The position numbers were made by a program, and so were the translations under genes. A stretch of DNA of 64,000 nucleotides. It comes from Lactococcus carnosus. Its GTDB lineage: Bacteria > Bacillota > Bacilli > Lactobacillales > Streptococcaceae. A model generated the notes under the pieces. It had not been told where the DNA came from and searched no databases. It saw only the letters and a list, made by a program, of their open reading frames with translations. Location of the stretch: positions 558,001 to 622,000 of the forward strand of contig NZ_CP017194.1 in assembly GCF_006770265.1 (NCBI RefSeq), written 5' to 3'. Below, piece after piece: positions 16,682-25,710 of this stretch. The stretch's first letter is position 1. The number at the start of each line of letters is the position of its first letter.

Positions 16682-16877
16682 TATGAAAAGGGTTGACATA
16701 GTCAAATAAGTATAGTAAAATGCAAGTATAAAGAAATGAAAGCGCTTGCTTTTGAGAAGGAGGTTCAGCATTGTAGGTGGTTGTGGAGAATTATTTGACA
16801 ATAGGCTGGTCATGTTTCCTATCATGATCAGTTACTATTGTTAAAAATTTTTGCACAATATGAAAACGGTTGACATA
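16682..16877 (+). promoter_or_regulatory. Control region of the ABC importer: promoter, cre box and two 19-bp repeats
   Basis: This is the main content of the 389-bp gap before the importer. A consensus promoter TTGACA (16693-16698), 17-bp spacer, TAAAAT (16716-16721) is seen. A cre-like TGAAAGCGCTTGCT lies at 16737-16750 (12 of 14). A 19-bp motif TATGAAAAGGGTTGACATA at 16682-16700 recurs with one change (C for G) at 16859-16877; the first copy overlaps the -35 box, while the second has no usable -10 behind it. The repeats are therefore probable operators for the adjacent LacI regulator, about 177 bp apart and able to support looping. A strong AAGGAGG at 16758-16764 has no ATG behind it. Confidence 0.65.
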
Positions 16878-16932
16878 AAATTTTTAACAGACTTGTCATA
16901 TTGACTAGTCCCATTTATCGAAGGAGAATACG

Positions 16933-18429
16933 ATGAAGAGATGGCAAAAATTAGGGTTGGGCTTGCTGACAGTTGCGGCTATAACGTCACTAGCGGCTTG
17001 CGGTAATGCAAGTTCTAAAAGTGGTGTAGATGATTTCTTATATGTTTTTAATGGCAAAGGAGAAATTGCAGATCCTTTGAAAAAAGTAGTTGAAGAATAT
17101 GGCAAAGAAAATAATATTAAGGTCAAAACGTATACACTATCAGTCGGCACAACAAATGGCAACGAAGTACAGACAACTGAATTTAGCTCGAAAACACCAC
17201 CAACCATTTTTTCATCTGGTACCTTAACAAACTGGGGACCTGACTCTGGTGATTACATGCAAGATATCAACAAACTTGATAACGCTAAACTTAAGAAACT
17301 AGCAGATGAAATTCCTGACGCGCAACGATTGACAGCTAAAAAAGGAGAGAACTTTGGCTTGCCTTATAATATCGAAGGCTATGGCTACCAAGTAGATAAA
17401 ACTGTCTTGAAAGATCTATTTGAGGGTGATACAGATGCCCTGGTAGCAGACCTTAAAGCAGAACCGAATTATGAGGCGTGGCAAGGATTTGTCAAAGCAG
17501 TTGATGCTTACATCAAAGATGGCACTGTTTCAACGGTAACTGTTAATGGTCATCCTTATACACTTGCTTCAGAGAAAAAAGGATTAGCTAAAGAGCTAAA
17601 TGGTGTGTTTGTTGAATCTGGAGCTGAAATTTGGACTTATCAAAACCACTGGGTGTCACTCCCACTAAATGCTGTCTTTAAAAATGTTTCTGAAGCTTAC
17701 TATGCTAAAGGAGATGAAGGGATAAAAGATGCCAAATCAGCATTGAAATCTGAAATCAAAGGTCTTGACTTTGAATATTCTTATATGGCTGGTAAAAATG
17801 GCCCAGTCAAACGTGGCCCTGACTTCATTGATAGTGCAACAGGCAGCTATGATGCGTCACTTGCCAACTTTGTTGCTCACAAAGGGGTATTCCTTAAACA
17901 AGGTAACTGGATTTATCCAAACTTGTTAAAAATCAATAAACAAATTATTGACACAATGGATTTAGTCCCAATCAAATGGCCAGTACAAGACAGCGATATC
18001 AAAGTTAAAGGACGTGATGCCAAACAGTTTAATACAACGATTCCAGCATTCGTACCAAACTACTTTATCGTTAACAAGCAAGTCAGCAAGAAACAACAAA
18101 AAATTGCATCTGACTTCCTTGTATGGCTTTATACGTCTGATAGAGGTAAAAAATTCCTCAAAGAAGAAGCTGGATTCATCATGTACAATGATTTGAAAGA
18201 TACGACTTCTCCAAACAAACTCAATAACGCAATTGCGTCTTACGTTGCAGCAGGACCAACACTTGGTAATCCATTTGATGGGACACCTGGCTCATTTAAT
18301 GATACGATCGGTGATGTCTTGAAGAAAGATTACATGACCAAAGCGAACTGGACTGAAAAAGACTATGATAACTACGTTGATAAATCAGTTAAAACTTGGG
18401 TAGACTTTAAGGAGCAAAGTGGTAAATAA
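16933..18429 (+). CDS. Sugar ABC transporter substrate-binding lipoprotein
   Basis: 498 residues. A signal peptide with lipobox LAAC puts the lipid-modified Cys at residue 23. The mature protein is a family 1 (CUT1-type) solute-binding protein: VFNGKGEIADPLKKVVEEY at the N-terminal lobe, FGLPYNIEGYGYQVDKTVL at the hinge, and a C-terminal half with GNWIYPNLL and FLVWLYTSDRGKKFL. It is at the long end for the family, suggesting an oligosaccharide or large glycoside ligand, but specificity is not readable. It precedes the two permeases, separated by a stem-loop that may keep its message more abundant than theirs. Confidence 0.9.
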   Translation: MKRWQKLGLGLLTVAAITSLAACGNASSKSGVDDFLYVFNGKGEIADPLKKVVEEYGKENNIKVKTYTLSVGTTNGNEVQTTEFSSKTPPTIFSSGTLTNWGPDSGDYMQDINKLDNAKLKKLADEIPDAQRLTAKKGENFGLPYNIEGYGYQVDKTVLKDLFEGDTDALVADLKAEPNYEAWQGFVKAVDAYIKDGTVSTVTVNGHPYTLASEKKGLAKELNGVFVESGAEIWTYQNHWVSLPLNAVFKNVSEAYYAKGDEGIKDAKSALKSEIKGLDFEYSYMAGKNGPVKRGPDFIDSATGSYDASLANFVAHKGVFLKQGNWIYPNLLKINKQIIDTMDLVPIKWPVQDSDIKVKGRDAKQFNTTIPAFVPNYFIVNKQVSKKQQKIASDFLVWLYTSDRGKKFLKEEAGFIMYNDLKDTTSPNKLNNAIASYVAAGPTLGNPFDGTPGSFNDTIGDVLKKDYMTKANWTEKDYDNYVDKSVKTWVDFKEQSGK

Positions 18430-18459
18430 TTAAGTACCACATCTTAAAAAGAGATTGAG

Positions 18460-18495
18460 TACCCATATTGTTGATGCAGTATGGGTATTTAATTT
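18460..18495 (+). terminator. Intra-operon stem-loop (attenuator) after the binding-protein gene
   Basis: TACCCATA/TATGGGTA with extra inner TG/CA pairing, followed by TTTAATTTT. The weak U-tract suggests partial termination or mRNA end protection, a common arrangement for excess binding protein. Confidence 0.55.
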
Positions 18496-18616
18496 TAAAA
18501 CCAAAGCCTTAATTACTTAAGCAGAAATTTTATCTATTTCAGATACTAGAGGTATCACAAGTAGGATATGTGACATGCGTATCATGACTTGTGGTCCAAC
18601 TAAATGAGGTGAGTTA

Positions 18617-19531
18617 ATGTCAAAATTATATAGAAAATGGTTCTTTCCATTTGTTTTGCCAGCTGTTGCCGTTTTCCTAATCGTCGTTTTGGTGCCATTT
18701 ATCATCGGTATCTTCTATTCGTTTACTGGTTGGCGTGGCTCTTTTTTCATGGGAGCTAATGGGCGGACAACAAATCCTTTTGAAGCCATTGTTGGCTTGA
18801 AAAACTACCTGGCTGCATTTAAGCAAGAGTCATTCCGATCAGCCTTCTTTTTCTCAGTGAAATTCACTGTTCTAGCTGTTATTGCCGTCAATATTGTTGC
18901 CTTAGCACAAGCGCTGTTAGTCAATGCTATCGGAAAAGCTGTCGGCATCTTCCGCGCCACGTTTTTCCTACCTAACTTACTTGGTGGCTTATCACTCGGC
19001 TTTATCTGGCTTTTCATCTTTAACAATATCTTTACCAAAGTATTATTTGGCAAAGATGGCGTGTTACCCATTAAATTCTTGACTTACATGACAGATAAAG
19101 ACCCCAATAAACTGATGTTTGCGATTTTGATCATGGCAGTCTGGCAAATGTCTGGCTACATGATGGTTATCTATACGACTGGATTAGCCAATATCTCAGA
19201 TGATTATTATGAGGCGGCATCTATAGATGGTGCTAATGCCTTCCAAAAATTTTTCAAAATCACGGTTCCGATGTTGGTTCCAAGTTTTACAATTGTCTTC
19301 TTCCTAGTCTTATCTAGATGTTTTATGCTACTCGATCAGAATATTGCCTTGACAAATAATGCACCACAGGGCTACCGGATGTTAGCAGCACAAGTGTTAA
19401 AAGTAACAAGTGATACAAACGGCAACTACGGTATTGCCCAAGCTGAGGCAGTTATCTTCTTCCTTGTTGTGGCCGCAATTTCAATCACGCAAACTGTTAT
19501 TTTGAAAGGTAAAGAGGTGGAGATGCAATGA
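18617..19531 (+). CDS. Sugar ABC transporter permease (MalF/ThuF type)
   Basis: 304 residues with six predicted membrane segments (first at about 10-32). The EAA loop YYEAASIDGANAFQKFFKITVPML near residues 195-220 is the contact with the ATPase. CUT1-type permease, first of the pair. The SD site GAGGTGAG is 7 bases upstream. Its 3' end overlaps the next permease by four bases (ATGA), indicating coupled translation. No ATP-binding subunit is encoded in this cluster; a shared MsmK-like ATPase elsewhere would be needed, as is common in streptococci. Confidence 0.92.
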   Translation: MSKLYRKWFFPFVLPAVAVFLIVVLVPFIIGIFYSFTGWRGSFFMGANGRTTNPFEAIVGLKNYLAAFKQESFRSAFFFSVKFTVLAVIAVNIVALAQALLVNAIGKAVGIFRATFFLPNLLGGLSLGFIWLFIFNNIFTKVLFGKDGVLPIKFLTYMTDKDPNKLMFAILIMAVWQMSGYMMVIYTTGLANISDDYYEAASIDGANAFQKFFKITVPMLVPSFTIVFFLVLSRCFMLLDQNIALTNNAPQGYRMLAAQVLKVTSDTNGNYGIAQAEAVIFFLVVAAISITQTVILKGKEVEMQ

Positions 19532-20376
19532 ACCATTCAGTAGAAACAGCAGGTCAAAAATTAGGCAAGGTTGTCATGTTTCTCATCCTGTTAGTGATGG
19601 GTTTAGTTACTATTTTTCCGATTGCCTTCATGTTCATGAATTCCTTCAAGTCACAAGCTGAAATCGTGGACTCCCCTTTGGCATTGCCCAAAGAGATTAC
19701 CTTTAAGTACATCTCAAATGCCATGACGCAAATCAATTTGGTCCCATCATTTATTTTGACGGTGATAATCACAGTCCTAGCAGTGACCTTCATCGTCTTA
19801 TTATCATCAAGTGCTGCATGGATGATGGTGCGTGTGAAGAGCAAACTTGCTATGATTATCCTCTTGGTTTTCACAGCATCCATGCTTATTCCATTTCAAG
19901 CAGTCATGTATCCCTTGATTTCGATGTTTGAAAGTGTGGGCTTGAAAAATGTGCCAGGTCTCATCATTATGTATGGTGGTTTTGGTCTGGCCATGTCAAC
20001 CTTCCTTTATCATGGCTTTATGAAGAGTGTCCCAGTGTCCTTGGAAGAAGCTGCTATCATAGATGGTGCAAATGTCTTTCAAGTCTACTTTAAAATCGTC
20101 ATGCCGCTCGTGAGACCGACTACGGTAACAGTCATTATTCTGAATGCCATGTGGGTTTGGAATGATTATCTCTTGCCTTTCCTAGTGTTAGGGGACTCTG
20201 AGAACAAAACCTTGACCTTAGCCTTGTATTACGCAAAAATGAAAGATGGCCCCTATTCAGTACCATGGGATCTCATGTTTCCAGCAGTCTTGATCACGGT
20301 GATTCCAGTAATCATCTTGTTCATCTTTTTGCAAAAACAAATTATCAAAGGCATGGCAGATGGTGCTGTTAAATAG
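19528..20376 (+). CDS. Sugar ABC transporter permease (MalG/ThuG type)
   Basis: 282 residues with six membrane segments and the EAA loop LEEAAIIDGANVFQVYFKIVMPLVRP near residue 175-200. The C-terminus VIPVIILFIFLQKQIIKGMADGAVK is the standard end of MalG-type permeases. It forms the channel with the preceding gene, whose stop it overlaps. A gap of about 100 bases without a convincing terminator separates it from the AraC gene. Confidence 0.92.
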   Translation: MNHSVETAGQKLGKVVMFLILLVMGLVTIFPIAFMFMNSFKSQAEIVDSPLALPKEITFKYISNAMTQINLVPSFILTVIITVLAVTFIVLLSSSAAWMMVRVKSKLAMIILLVFTASMLIPFQAVMYPLISMFESVGLKNVPGLIIMYGGFGLAMSTFLYHGFMKSVPVSLEEAAIIDGANVFQVYFKIVMPLVRPTTVTVIILNAMWVWNDYLLPFLVLGDSENKTLTLALYYAKMKDGPYSVPWDLMFPAVLITVIPVIILFIFLQKQIIKGMADGAVK

Positions 20377-20472
20377 GTATACTAGACCCTATTAGGCGCC
20401 CACAAATTTATGGAAATTAGCATAGTTTCAAGTTAAGTGATAGCAATTTAAGTGATAACAATAGGAGTGGTA

Positions 20473-21342
20473 ATGAGTAAGTACATCGAGTTGGTTGAGT
20501 ATGACAGTCCGATTAATTTGAAAATGTTTGAGAATGAAAACACCTTAGCAAGTTTTCCGCATTTTCATAAGGAAGTGGAAATTATCTATGTGACAAAAGG
20601 CTGTGTCAATATTGCCTATCAAAATGAGATTATCGGGTTATCAGAAAAAGAAATCATCATTTTTCCGAGTGGTGCAACGCATTCATTTCTGTCATCACCT
20701 GATAGTGCCCGTTATGTTTACCAGTTTGATTTGGCTATATTTGATGAGAAGCTATTAGGCATCAGCCAATCACAATTAATCGCCTTATTTGAAACAGCTC
20801 AAACGTGCAGCAAGTACTGGCCAAATGCACTAGCCCAAACTGCAGCAGACTTGCTGGATACCTTATTTGAGACAACACGATCCAACTCACTTGCGGTAGC
20901 TTACTTGCAGCTGGGTTATCTGATGCAACTCATGGGTATGTTTTTGGAGGAGTTGCCACAGGGTTCTTCTAGTAAGCCAATGCTCAATCATTCCGAAGTT
21001 AAATACAAGGAAGATTTGGTGCTTCTAAATAAAATATTTGGCTACATTGAAACCCACTTTCAAGAAGATATCACGCTTGAAACGATTAGTGACCTGGTCG
21101 GCTTTAGTCCCTACTATTTCACGCGTTTCTTCAAGAAACACATCGGTCAAACCTTTATTCAATTTCTAAGTGACTATCGGTTGGACCAAGCCAGGTATAT
21201 TTTGAGTCAGGAAAGGTTGCCCATGGTAGACGTCGCTGATAAAGCAGGTTTTTCAAGTGTGAAAACCTTCCATCATGTCTTCAAAAAATCACAAGGTATC
21301 TCACCCTTACAATACCAAAAGCAACTACAGGCAAAAAGGTGA
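20473..21342 (+). CDS. AraC-family transcriptional regulator with cupin sensor domain
   Basis: 289 residues from the ATG at 20473, which has ATAGGAGTGG eight bases upstream; an in-frame codon 21 bases earlier lacks a site. The N-terminal cupin (FPHFHKEVEIIYVTKG, PSGATHSF) is a sugar-sensing domain. Two helix-turn-helix units lie at about 190-285 (ITLETISDLVGFSPYYFTRFFKKHIGQT and VADKAGFSSVKTFHHVFKKSQGISP). It sits between importer and dehydrogenase genes and probably activates one or both. This makes two regulators, LacI and AraC, for one cluster. Confidence 0.9.
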   Translation: MSKYIELVEYDSPINLKMFENENTLASFPHFHKEVEIIYVTKGCVNIAYQNEIIGLSEKEIIIFPSGATHSFLSSPDSARYVYQFDLAIFDEKLLGISQSQLIALFETAQTCSKYWPNALAQTAADLLDTLFETTRSNSLAVAYLQLGYLMQLMGMFLEELPQGSSSKPMLNHSEVKYKEDLVLLNKIFGYIETHFQEDITLETISDLVGFSPYYFTRFFKKHIGQTFIQFLSDYRLDQARYILSQERLPMVDVADKAGFSSVKTFHHVFKKSQGISPLQYQKQLQAKR

Positions 21343-21483
21343 GTCAATAACGCGTCTCAGTACTCAGAAAAGATGCGCAATATATGGGAACTTTTTGTTA
21401 GAGAATTGGGAAGTATTTAGTTGCAAAATTTACTAAAATAAAGGTATCAAATGAAACGCTTACACAGCGATATGGAGGATAAA

Positions 21484-22554
21484 ATGAGCTTGAAAATTGG
21501 CATTATTGGGTGCGGTGGTATCGCAAATGGTAAACATTTACCAGCACTTTCAAAATTAGCTATCGTTGAATTAGTCGCTTTTTGTGACCTAGAAGTTTCC
21601 CGTGCTGAGGCAGCAAAAAAAGCATTTGGCACTGAGGACGCATTGGTCTTTACAGATTATCAAGATCTCTTAAAACTTGAGTTAGATGCGGTGCATGTCC
21701 TAACACCGAATTCATCACATGCCCCGTTGACAATTGCCGCTTTGGAAGCTGGCTGCCATGTGATGTGTGAAAAACCAATGGCCAAAACATCAAAAGAAGC
21801 TAAGGCGATGATTGAAGCAGCCAAAAGAACAGGAAAAAAACTAACGATTGGCTATCAAAATCGCTTCAGAACAGATTCGCAATATCTACATACGATTTGT
21901 GAGGCGGGCGAGCTTGGTGAAGTTTATACAGCCAAAGCACATGCCATCAGACGTCGCGCAGTCCCAACTTGGGGTGTCTTCCTTGATGAAGCAGCCCAAG
22001 GTGGTGGACCATTGATTGATATCGGAACTCATGCCCTTGATTTAACGCTTTGGATGATGGACAACTACACCCCTAAATATGTGGTTGGTAATGCCTATCA
22101 TAAATTATCTGGCACTAAAAATGCGGCTAATGCATGGGGCCCATGGGATCCAGAAAAATTTACAGTAGAAGACTCAGCGATTGGCTTTGTTGTCATGGAA
22201 AATGGGGCAACCATCTACCTTGAGTCAAGTTGGGCCATCAACTCATTAGATGTGAAAGAAGCAAAAACAACCCTGATGGGGACAAAATCTGGTGCTGATA
22301 TGAACAGTGGCTTGACCATTAATGGCGAAGAACATGGCTTGCTTTATGAGAAAAAAATAGAGCTGGAAACTGGTGGCGTTGATTTTTATGATGGCGCTGG
22401 TGATGATCCCGCCTTTAATGAAGCTGAGAGCTGGTATGATGCAATTGTTAATGATACAGACCCACTCGTTAAACCCGAACAAGCATTAGTTGTCACACAA
22501 ATACTAGAAGGTATCTATCAGTCGGCTGAAACTGGCCAACCCGTATTCTTATAA
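21484..22554 (+). CDS. Gfo/Idh/MocA-family oxidoreductase (first copy)
   Basis: 356 residues from the ATG at 21484, preceded by TGGAGGA; an upstream ATG at 21451 lies in a TTGCAA...TATCAA promoter-like region and has no SD site. Rossmann motif GIIGCGGIANGKH, the family lysine in CEKPMAKT and the catalytic His in IDIGTHALDLTLWMM are present. The C-terminal half is the alpha/beta substrate domain. Family members oxidise a sugar hydroxyl, often C3, with NAD(P). Genes for ThuA-like and isomerase proteins follow within 40 bases, so these form an operon. It resembles ThuB-type trehalose dehydrogenases only at family level. Confidence 0.88.
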   Translation: MSLKIGIIGCGGIANGKHLPALSKLAIVELVAFCDLEVSRAEAAKKAFGTEDALVFTDYQDLLKLELDAVHVLTPNSSHAPLTIAALEAGCHVMCEKPMAKTSKEAKAMIEAAKRTGKKLTIGYQNRFRTDSQYLHTICEAGELGEVYTAKAHAIRRRAVPTWGVFLDEAAQGGGPLIDIGTHALDLTLWMMDNYTPKYVVGNAYHKLSGTKNAANAWGPWDPEKFTVEDSAIGFVVMENGATIYLESSWAINSLDVKEAKTTLMGTKSGADMNSGLTINGEEHGLLYEKKIELETGGVDFYDGAGDDPAFNEAESWYDAIVNDTDPLVKPEQALVVTQILEGIYQSAETGQPVFL

Positions 22555-22590
22555 CGTGTAGATAGCAGAAAGCATAGAAAGTGTTAGTAA

Positions 22591-23304
22591 ATGATTAAAG
22601 TTACCATATGGAATGAATATCGACATGAATTGATGGATCCCAAAGTGAGTAGCATGTACCCGAAAGGCATACACGGGCAGCTAGCCTCATTTTTACAAGA
22701 TGAATTTGAGGTCATAACAGCAACCTTGGATCAGCCAGAACACGGTTTAACTGAGGCTATCTTAGCCAATACAGATGTCTTGCTCTGGTGGGGGCATATT
22801 GCCCACGATGAGGTGGCAGATAGCGTTGTCGATCGTGTCCATCAACGTGTCCTTGAAGGGATGGGGTTGATTGTGCTACATTCAGGTCATTTCTCGAAGG
22901 TATTTAAGAAATTGATGGGGACATCATGTGATTTGAAATGGCGAGAAGACGAACAGCCTTGTCGTATCTGGAATGTTAACCCTGGACACCCGATTACACA
23001 GGGCATAGGTGACTTCATAGATCTGGAGATGGAAGAGATGTATGGCGAGCACTTTGATATCCCAGCACCAGATGAGTTAGTCCTCGTTAGCTGGTATCCA
23101 GGTGGTGAAATTTTCCGAAGTGGCTGTGTCTACAAACGCGGTAATGGTAAAATTTTCTACTTCCAACCAGGTCATGAAACCTACCCAAGCTACTATGATA
23201 AAAATGTACAGCGTATCATCAAGAATGCTGTTTCATTTTGTGCCCCAACAGGAAATCGTTATCCAAGTTATGGTCATTTTGAAAAAAAGGAGATTAAGGC
23301 ATGA
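22591..23304 (+). CDS. ThuA-like protein (trehalose-utilisation family)
   Basis: 237 residues, whole-length match to the ThuA-like (glutamine-amidotransferase-fold) family. Visible motifs are [65 protein letters not shown] and [15 protein letters not shown]. No nucleophilic Cys of amidotransferases is at the expected position (LHSGHF replaces it), as is normal in this family. In rhizobia ThuA acts with the dehydrogenase ThuB on trehalose via a 3-keto sugar. Here the gene lies between a Gfo/Idh dehydrogenase and an isomerase, with a 4-base overlap to the latter. The exact reaction is not established. Confidence 0.82.
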   Translation: MIKVTIWNEYRHELMDPKVSSMYPKGIHGQLASFLQDEFEVITATLDQPEHGLTEAILANTDVLLWWGHIAHDEVADSVVDRVHQRVLEGMGLIVLHSGHFSKVFKKLMGTSCDLKWREDEQPCRIWNVNPGHPITQGIGDFIDLEMEEMYGEHFDIPAPDELVLVSWYPGGEIFRSGCVYKRGNGKIFYFQPGHETYPSYYDKNVQRIIKNAVSFCAPTGNRYPSYGHFEKKEIKA

Positions 23305-24269
23305 AATTAGGCGTTTTTACCCCATTATTTAATAACTTATCGTTTGATGAGATGATAGCTGAAGTCGCATCTAAAGGCTTGCAAACTGTCGAAATTGGCA
23401 CTGGTGGTAGTCCGGGTAATGCCCACTTAGATATTGATAAATTACTAGCATCTAGTGATGCCCGTAAAGACTATTTGGCGAGACTATCAGATAAAAATTT
23501 AGAAATCTCAGCCCTATCTTGCCACAATAATCCGATTTCACCACTCGCGGATGTTGCCAAGGAAGCAGATGAATTACTACGCAAAACAATCAAACTGGCA
23601 AGTTTGATGCATGTCCCAGTTGTGAATGGCTTTTCCGGTGTAGCAGGCGGAAATGCAACAGACACGCATGTCAACTGGCCAGTATTACCTTGGCCGACAG
23701 AATATGATGACTCCTATAATTATCAATGGGACAACAAATTGATCCCTTACTGGAAGGGAATCAACACGGAAGCAACAGCTGCTGGGATTAAGATCGGTAT
23801 TGAGTTACATGGTGGCTTCTTGGCACATACACCTTACACCATGCTAAGACTGCGTGATGCAGCGGGTGATGCTATAGGATGTAATCTCGATCCGAGTCAT
23901 CTGTGGTGGCAAGGGATTGATCCAGTCGCTGCGATTAAAATACTAGGGTCAAAAAATGCGATACATCATTTCCATGCCAAGGATACTTATTTAGATCAAG
24001 ACAATATCAATATGCATGGTTTAACTGATATGCAGCCTTATGATAATGTTGCAACACGCGCCTGGACTTTCCGGTCAGTTGGCTGTGGACATGATTTAAA
24101 AGTGTGGTCTGATATTGTGTCAGCTTTACGGATTTCCGGTTATGACTATGTCTTAAGTATTGAACATGAAGACCCAATCATGTCGATTGATGAAGGCTTA
24201 AATCGTGCGATCACAAACTTACGTTCAGTGATGATTCAGGATCAACCAGCAAATCCATGGTGGTTATAA
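23301..24269 (+). CDS. Sugar phosphate isomerase/epimerase-type TIM barrel protein (AP endonuclease 2 fold)
   Basis: 322 residues. Xylose-isomerase-like TIM barrel with the metal ligands visible: Glu in GIELHGG, Asp and His in NLDPSHLWW, His in HHFHAKD, and Glu in LSIEHEDP. The fold is shared by sugar epimerases and by enzymes that cleave 3-keto-glycosides (DgpB/C type and 3-keto-glycoside lyases). Overlap with the ThuA-like gene (ATGA) and the linked dehydrogenases favour a role on an oxidised sugar. Which of isomerase, epimerase or lyase cannot be told from sequence alone. Confidence 0.82.
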   Translation: MKLGVFTPLFNNLSFDEMIAEVASKGLQTVEIGTGGSPGNAHLDIDKLLASSDARKDYLARLSDKNLEISALSCHNNPISPLADVAKEADELLRKTIKLASLMHVPVVNGFSGVAGGNATDTHVNWPVLPWPTEYDDSYNYQWDNKLIPYWKGINTEATAAGIKIGIELHGGFLAHTPYTMLRLRDAAGDAIGCNLDPSHLWWQGIDPVAAIKILGSKNAIHHFHAKDTYLDQDNINMHGLTDMQPYDNVATRAWTFRSVGCGHDLKVWSDIVSALRISGYDYVLSIEHEDPIMSIDEGLNRAITNLRSVMIQDQPANPWWL

Positions 24270-24378
24270 GCTAATTTTTCAGTCCTAGGTGACCTTAATC
24301 AGAGCAAGTGAGATAAGTTTAGCATCGCGTTAATACCGATAACAGTTAAAAGATAGATAGGATAAAAGAGGTAAGAAA

Positions 24379-25413
24379 ATGACAGCGATTAAGTTTGTGA
24401 TCATCGGTTACGGTGGGATGGGGAGTTATCATAAAAAGGAATTGATGCCGAGTGAACTTGTGCAGGTCGTAGGGGTTTATGATATTGCTCAAACAGCCCA
24501 AGACAGTGCGCGTGAGGCGGGACTTAAAGTATATGAAAGTCTGGAACGTGTTTTAGCTGATGAGACTGTTGAAGCAGTATTAATCGCAACGCCAAATGAT
24601 GCCCATAAAACGATAGCGATTGCCGCACTTCATGCTGGTAAACACGTCATTTGTGAGAAACCTGTTGCTATGAATGTTGCAGAACTCGATGATATCTTAG
24701 CGGTTGCAAAAGAAACTGGCAATACCTTCATGGTGCATCAAAATCGCCGTTGGGATCCGGATTTTCTCGTGATTCGAGACCTGTATCAAACGGGTCAAAT
24801 AGGTGATCTATTCCAGATTGAATCTCGTGTCCATGGTGCAAATGGCATTCCAGGTGACTGGCGAGAGCAGGCAAAGCATGGTGGTGGCATGTTGCTGGAT
24901 TGGGGTGTCCACCTAATAGATCAGCTATTGTGGCTAATTGATAGTCCCATCAAACAGATGTCAGCTGACTTCTCCTATATTTTAGGCAATGAGGTTGATG
25001 ATGGGTTTATCCTATATTTGACATTTGAGAATGGCATACGTGCCCTCATTGAAGTGGGCACGACAAACTATAGTCAATTACCACGTTGGTATGTTAAAGG
25101 CCTTAATGGTGCTGCAAAAATAGAAAACTGGGATCTATCAGGTGAACTTGTCGTGGCAACAAATAAAGCAGATGTCATTGCGCCTAAGCCTATTAAAGCT
25201 GGTGTTGGCTTGACTAAGACGATGGCACCACCTTCTGAGGAAGCAACAGTCAAACATGCTATTAACCCAATACCTGCTGATTTTTTAACATTTTACCAGA
25301 ATGTCTTTGATGTTATGAGACATGGTGCACAACCTATCGTTAAAAATGAGCAAGTTCGCAAAGTCTTGCAGCTTATCGATGATGTCTTTGCACTGGTTGA
25401 GGATGCTAAATAA
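24379..25413 (+). CDS. Gfo/Idh/MocA-family oxidoreductase (second copy)
   Basis: 344 residues, clearly diverged from the first copy. Rossmann motif VIIGYGGMGSYHKK, ICEKPVAMN with the conserved Lys, VHQNRRWDPDF, and LLDWGVHLIDQLLWL with the catalytic His. The SD site GAGGTAAG precedes ATG 24379. A gap of 110 bases separates it from the isomerase. Having two dehydrogenases could allow oxidation of the glycoside at C3 and later reduction of the released keto sugar, as in described 3-keto pathways; that pairing is inference. A terminator follows, then the treP promoter. Confidence 0.87.
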   Translation: MTAIKFVIIGYGGMGSYHKKELMPSELVQVVGVYDIAQTAQDSAREAGLKVYESLERVLADETVEAVLIATPNDAHKTIAIAALHAGKHVICEKPVAMNVAELDDILAVAKETGNTFMVHQNRRWDPDFLVIRDLYQTGQIGDLFQIESRVHGANGIPGDWREQAKHGGGMLLDWGVHLIDQLLWLIDSPIKQMSADFSYILGNEVDDGFILYLTFENGIRALIEVGTTNYSQLPRWYVKGLNGAAKIENWDLSGELVVATNKADVIAPKPIKAGVGLTKTMAPPSEEATVKHAINPIPADFLTFYQNVFDVMRHGAQPIVKNEQVRKVLQLIDDVFALVEDAK

Positions 25414-25447
25414 GTTAATTTAATAGCGTACACTAAATTTTTAGCCA

Positions 25448-25484
25448 AGAAAAACGTTTGTTGCATCTGCAATAAGCGTTTTTT
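25448..25484 (+). terminator. Terminator closing the ABC/ThuA cluster
   Basis: AAAAACG/CGTTTTT with inner TTGC/GCAA pairing and a T run. It separates the cluster from treP-treC. Confidence 0.75.
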
Positions 25485-25585
25485 GACACATGCTAATCTC
25501 AAGAGGAGATGTCTGATTATAAGCACATTTTTGCTAAGTTAAAGCTGCTGTTTAGGTGGCATTAGAAAGTCATAAAAATAAAAAC

Positions 25586-25622
25586 AGAAAACGCTTGCAA
25601 AATATTTTTTTTATGGTAGAAT
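25586..25622 (+). promoter_or_regulatory. treP promoter with overlapping cre box
   Basis: A cre-like AGAAAACGCTTGCA (25586-25599, 12 of 14) overlaps the -35 TTGCAA (25595-25600). A 16-bp spacer and TAGAAT (25617-25622) follow. Bound CcpA would block RNA polymerase directly. Confidence 0.75.
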
Positions 25623-25633
25623 GAATTTGTAAG

Positions 25634-25653
25634 TAACTTGTACGTACAAGTTA
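25634..25653 (+). promoter_or_regulatory. Probable TreR operator (perfect 20-bp palindrome)
   Basis: TAACTTGTACGTACAAGTTA is a perfect palindrome beginning about five bases after the predicted treP transcription start. Its core TTGTACGTACAA resembles the Bacillus TreR half-sites (TTGTATATACAA from memory). No second copy was noticed in the window. Confidence 0.75.
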
Positions 25654-25710
25654 AAGACGGTATAACTGCCATTTTTTTATTTATATAATGCTATCTTAAA
25701 GGAGACCCGT

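Noticed and set aside
16870-16900. Second TTGACA before the importer gene as a promoter
   Set aside because: No -10 hexamer is found at a spacing of 15-19 bp; it is more likely an operator copy.
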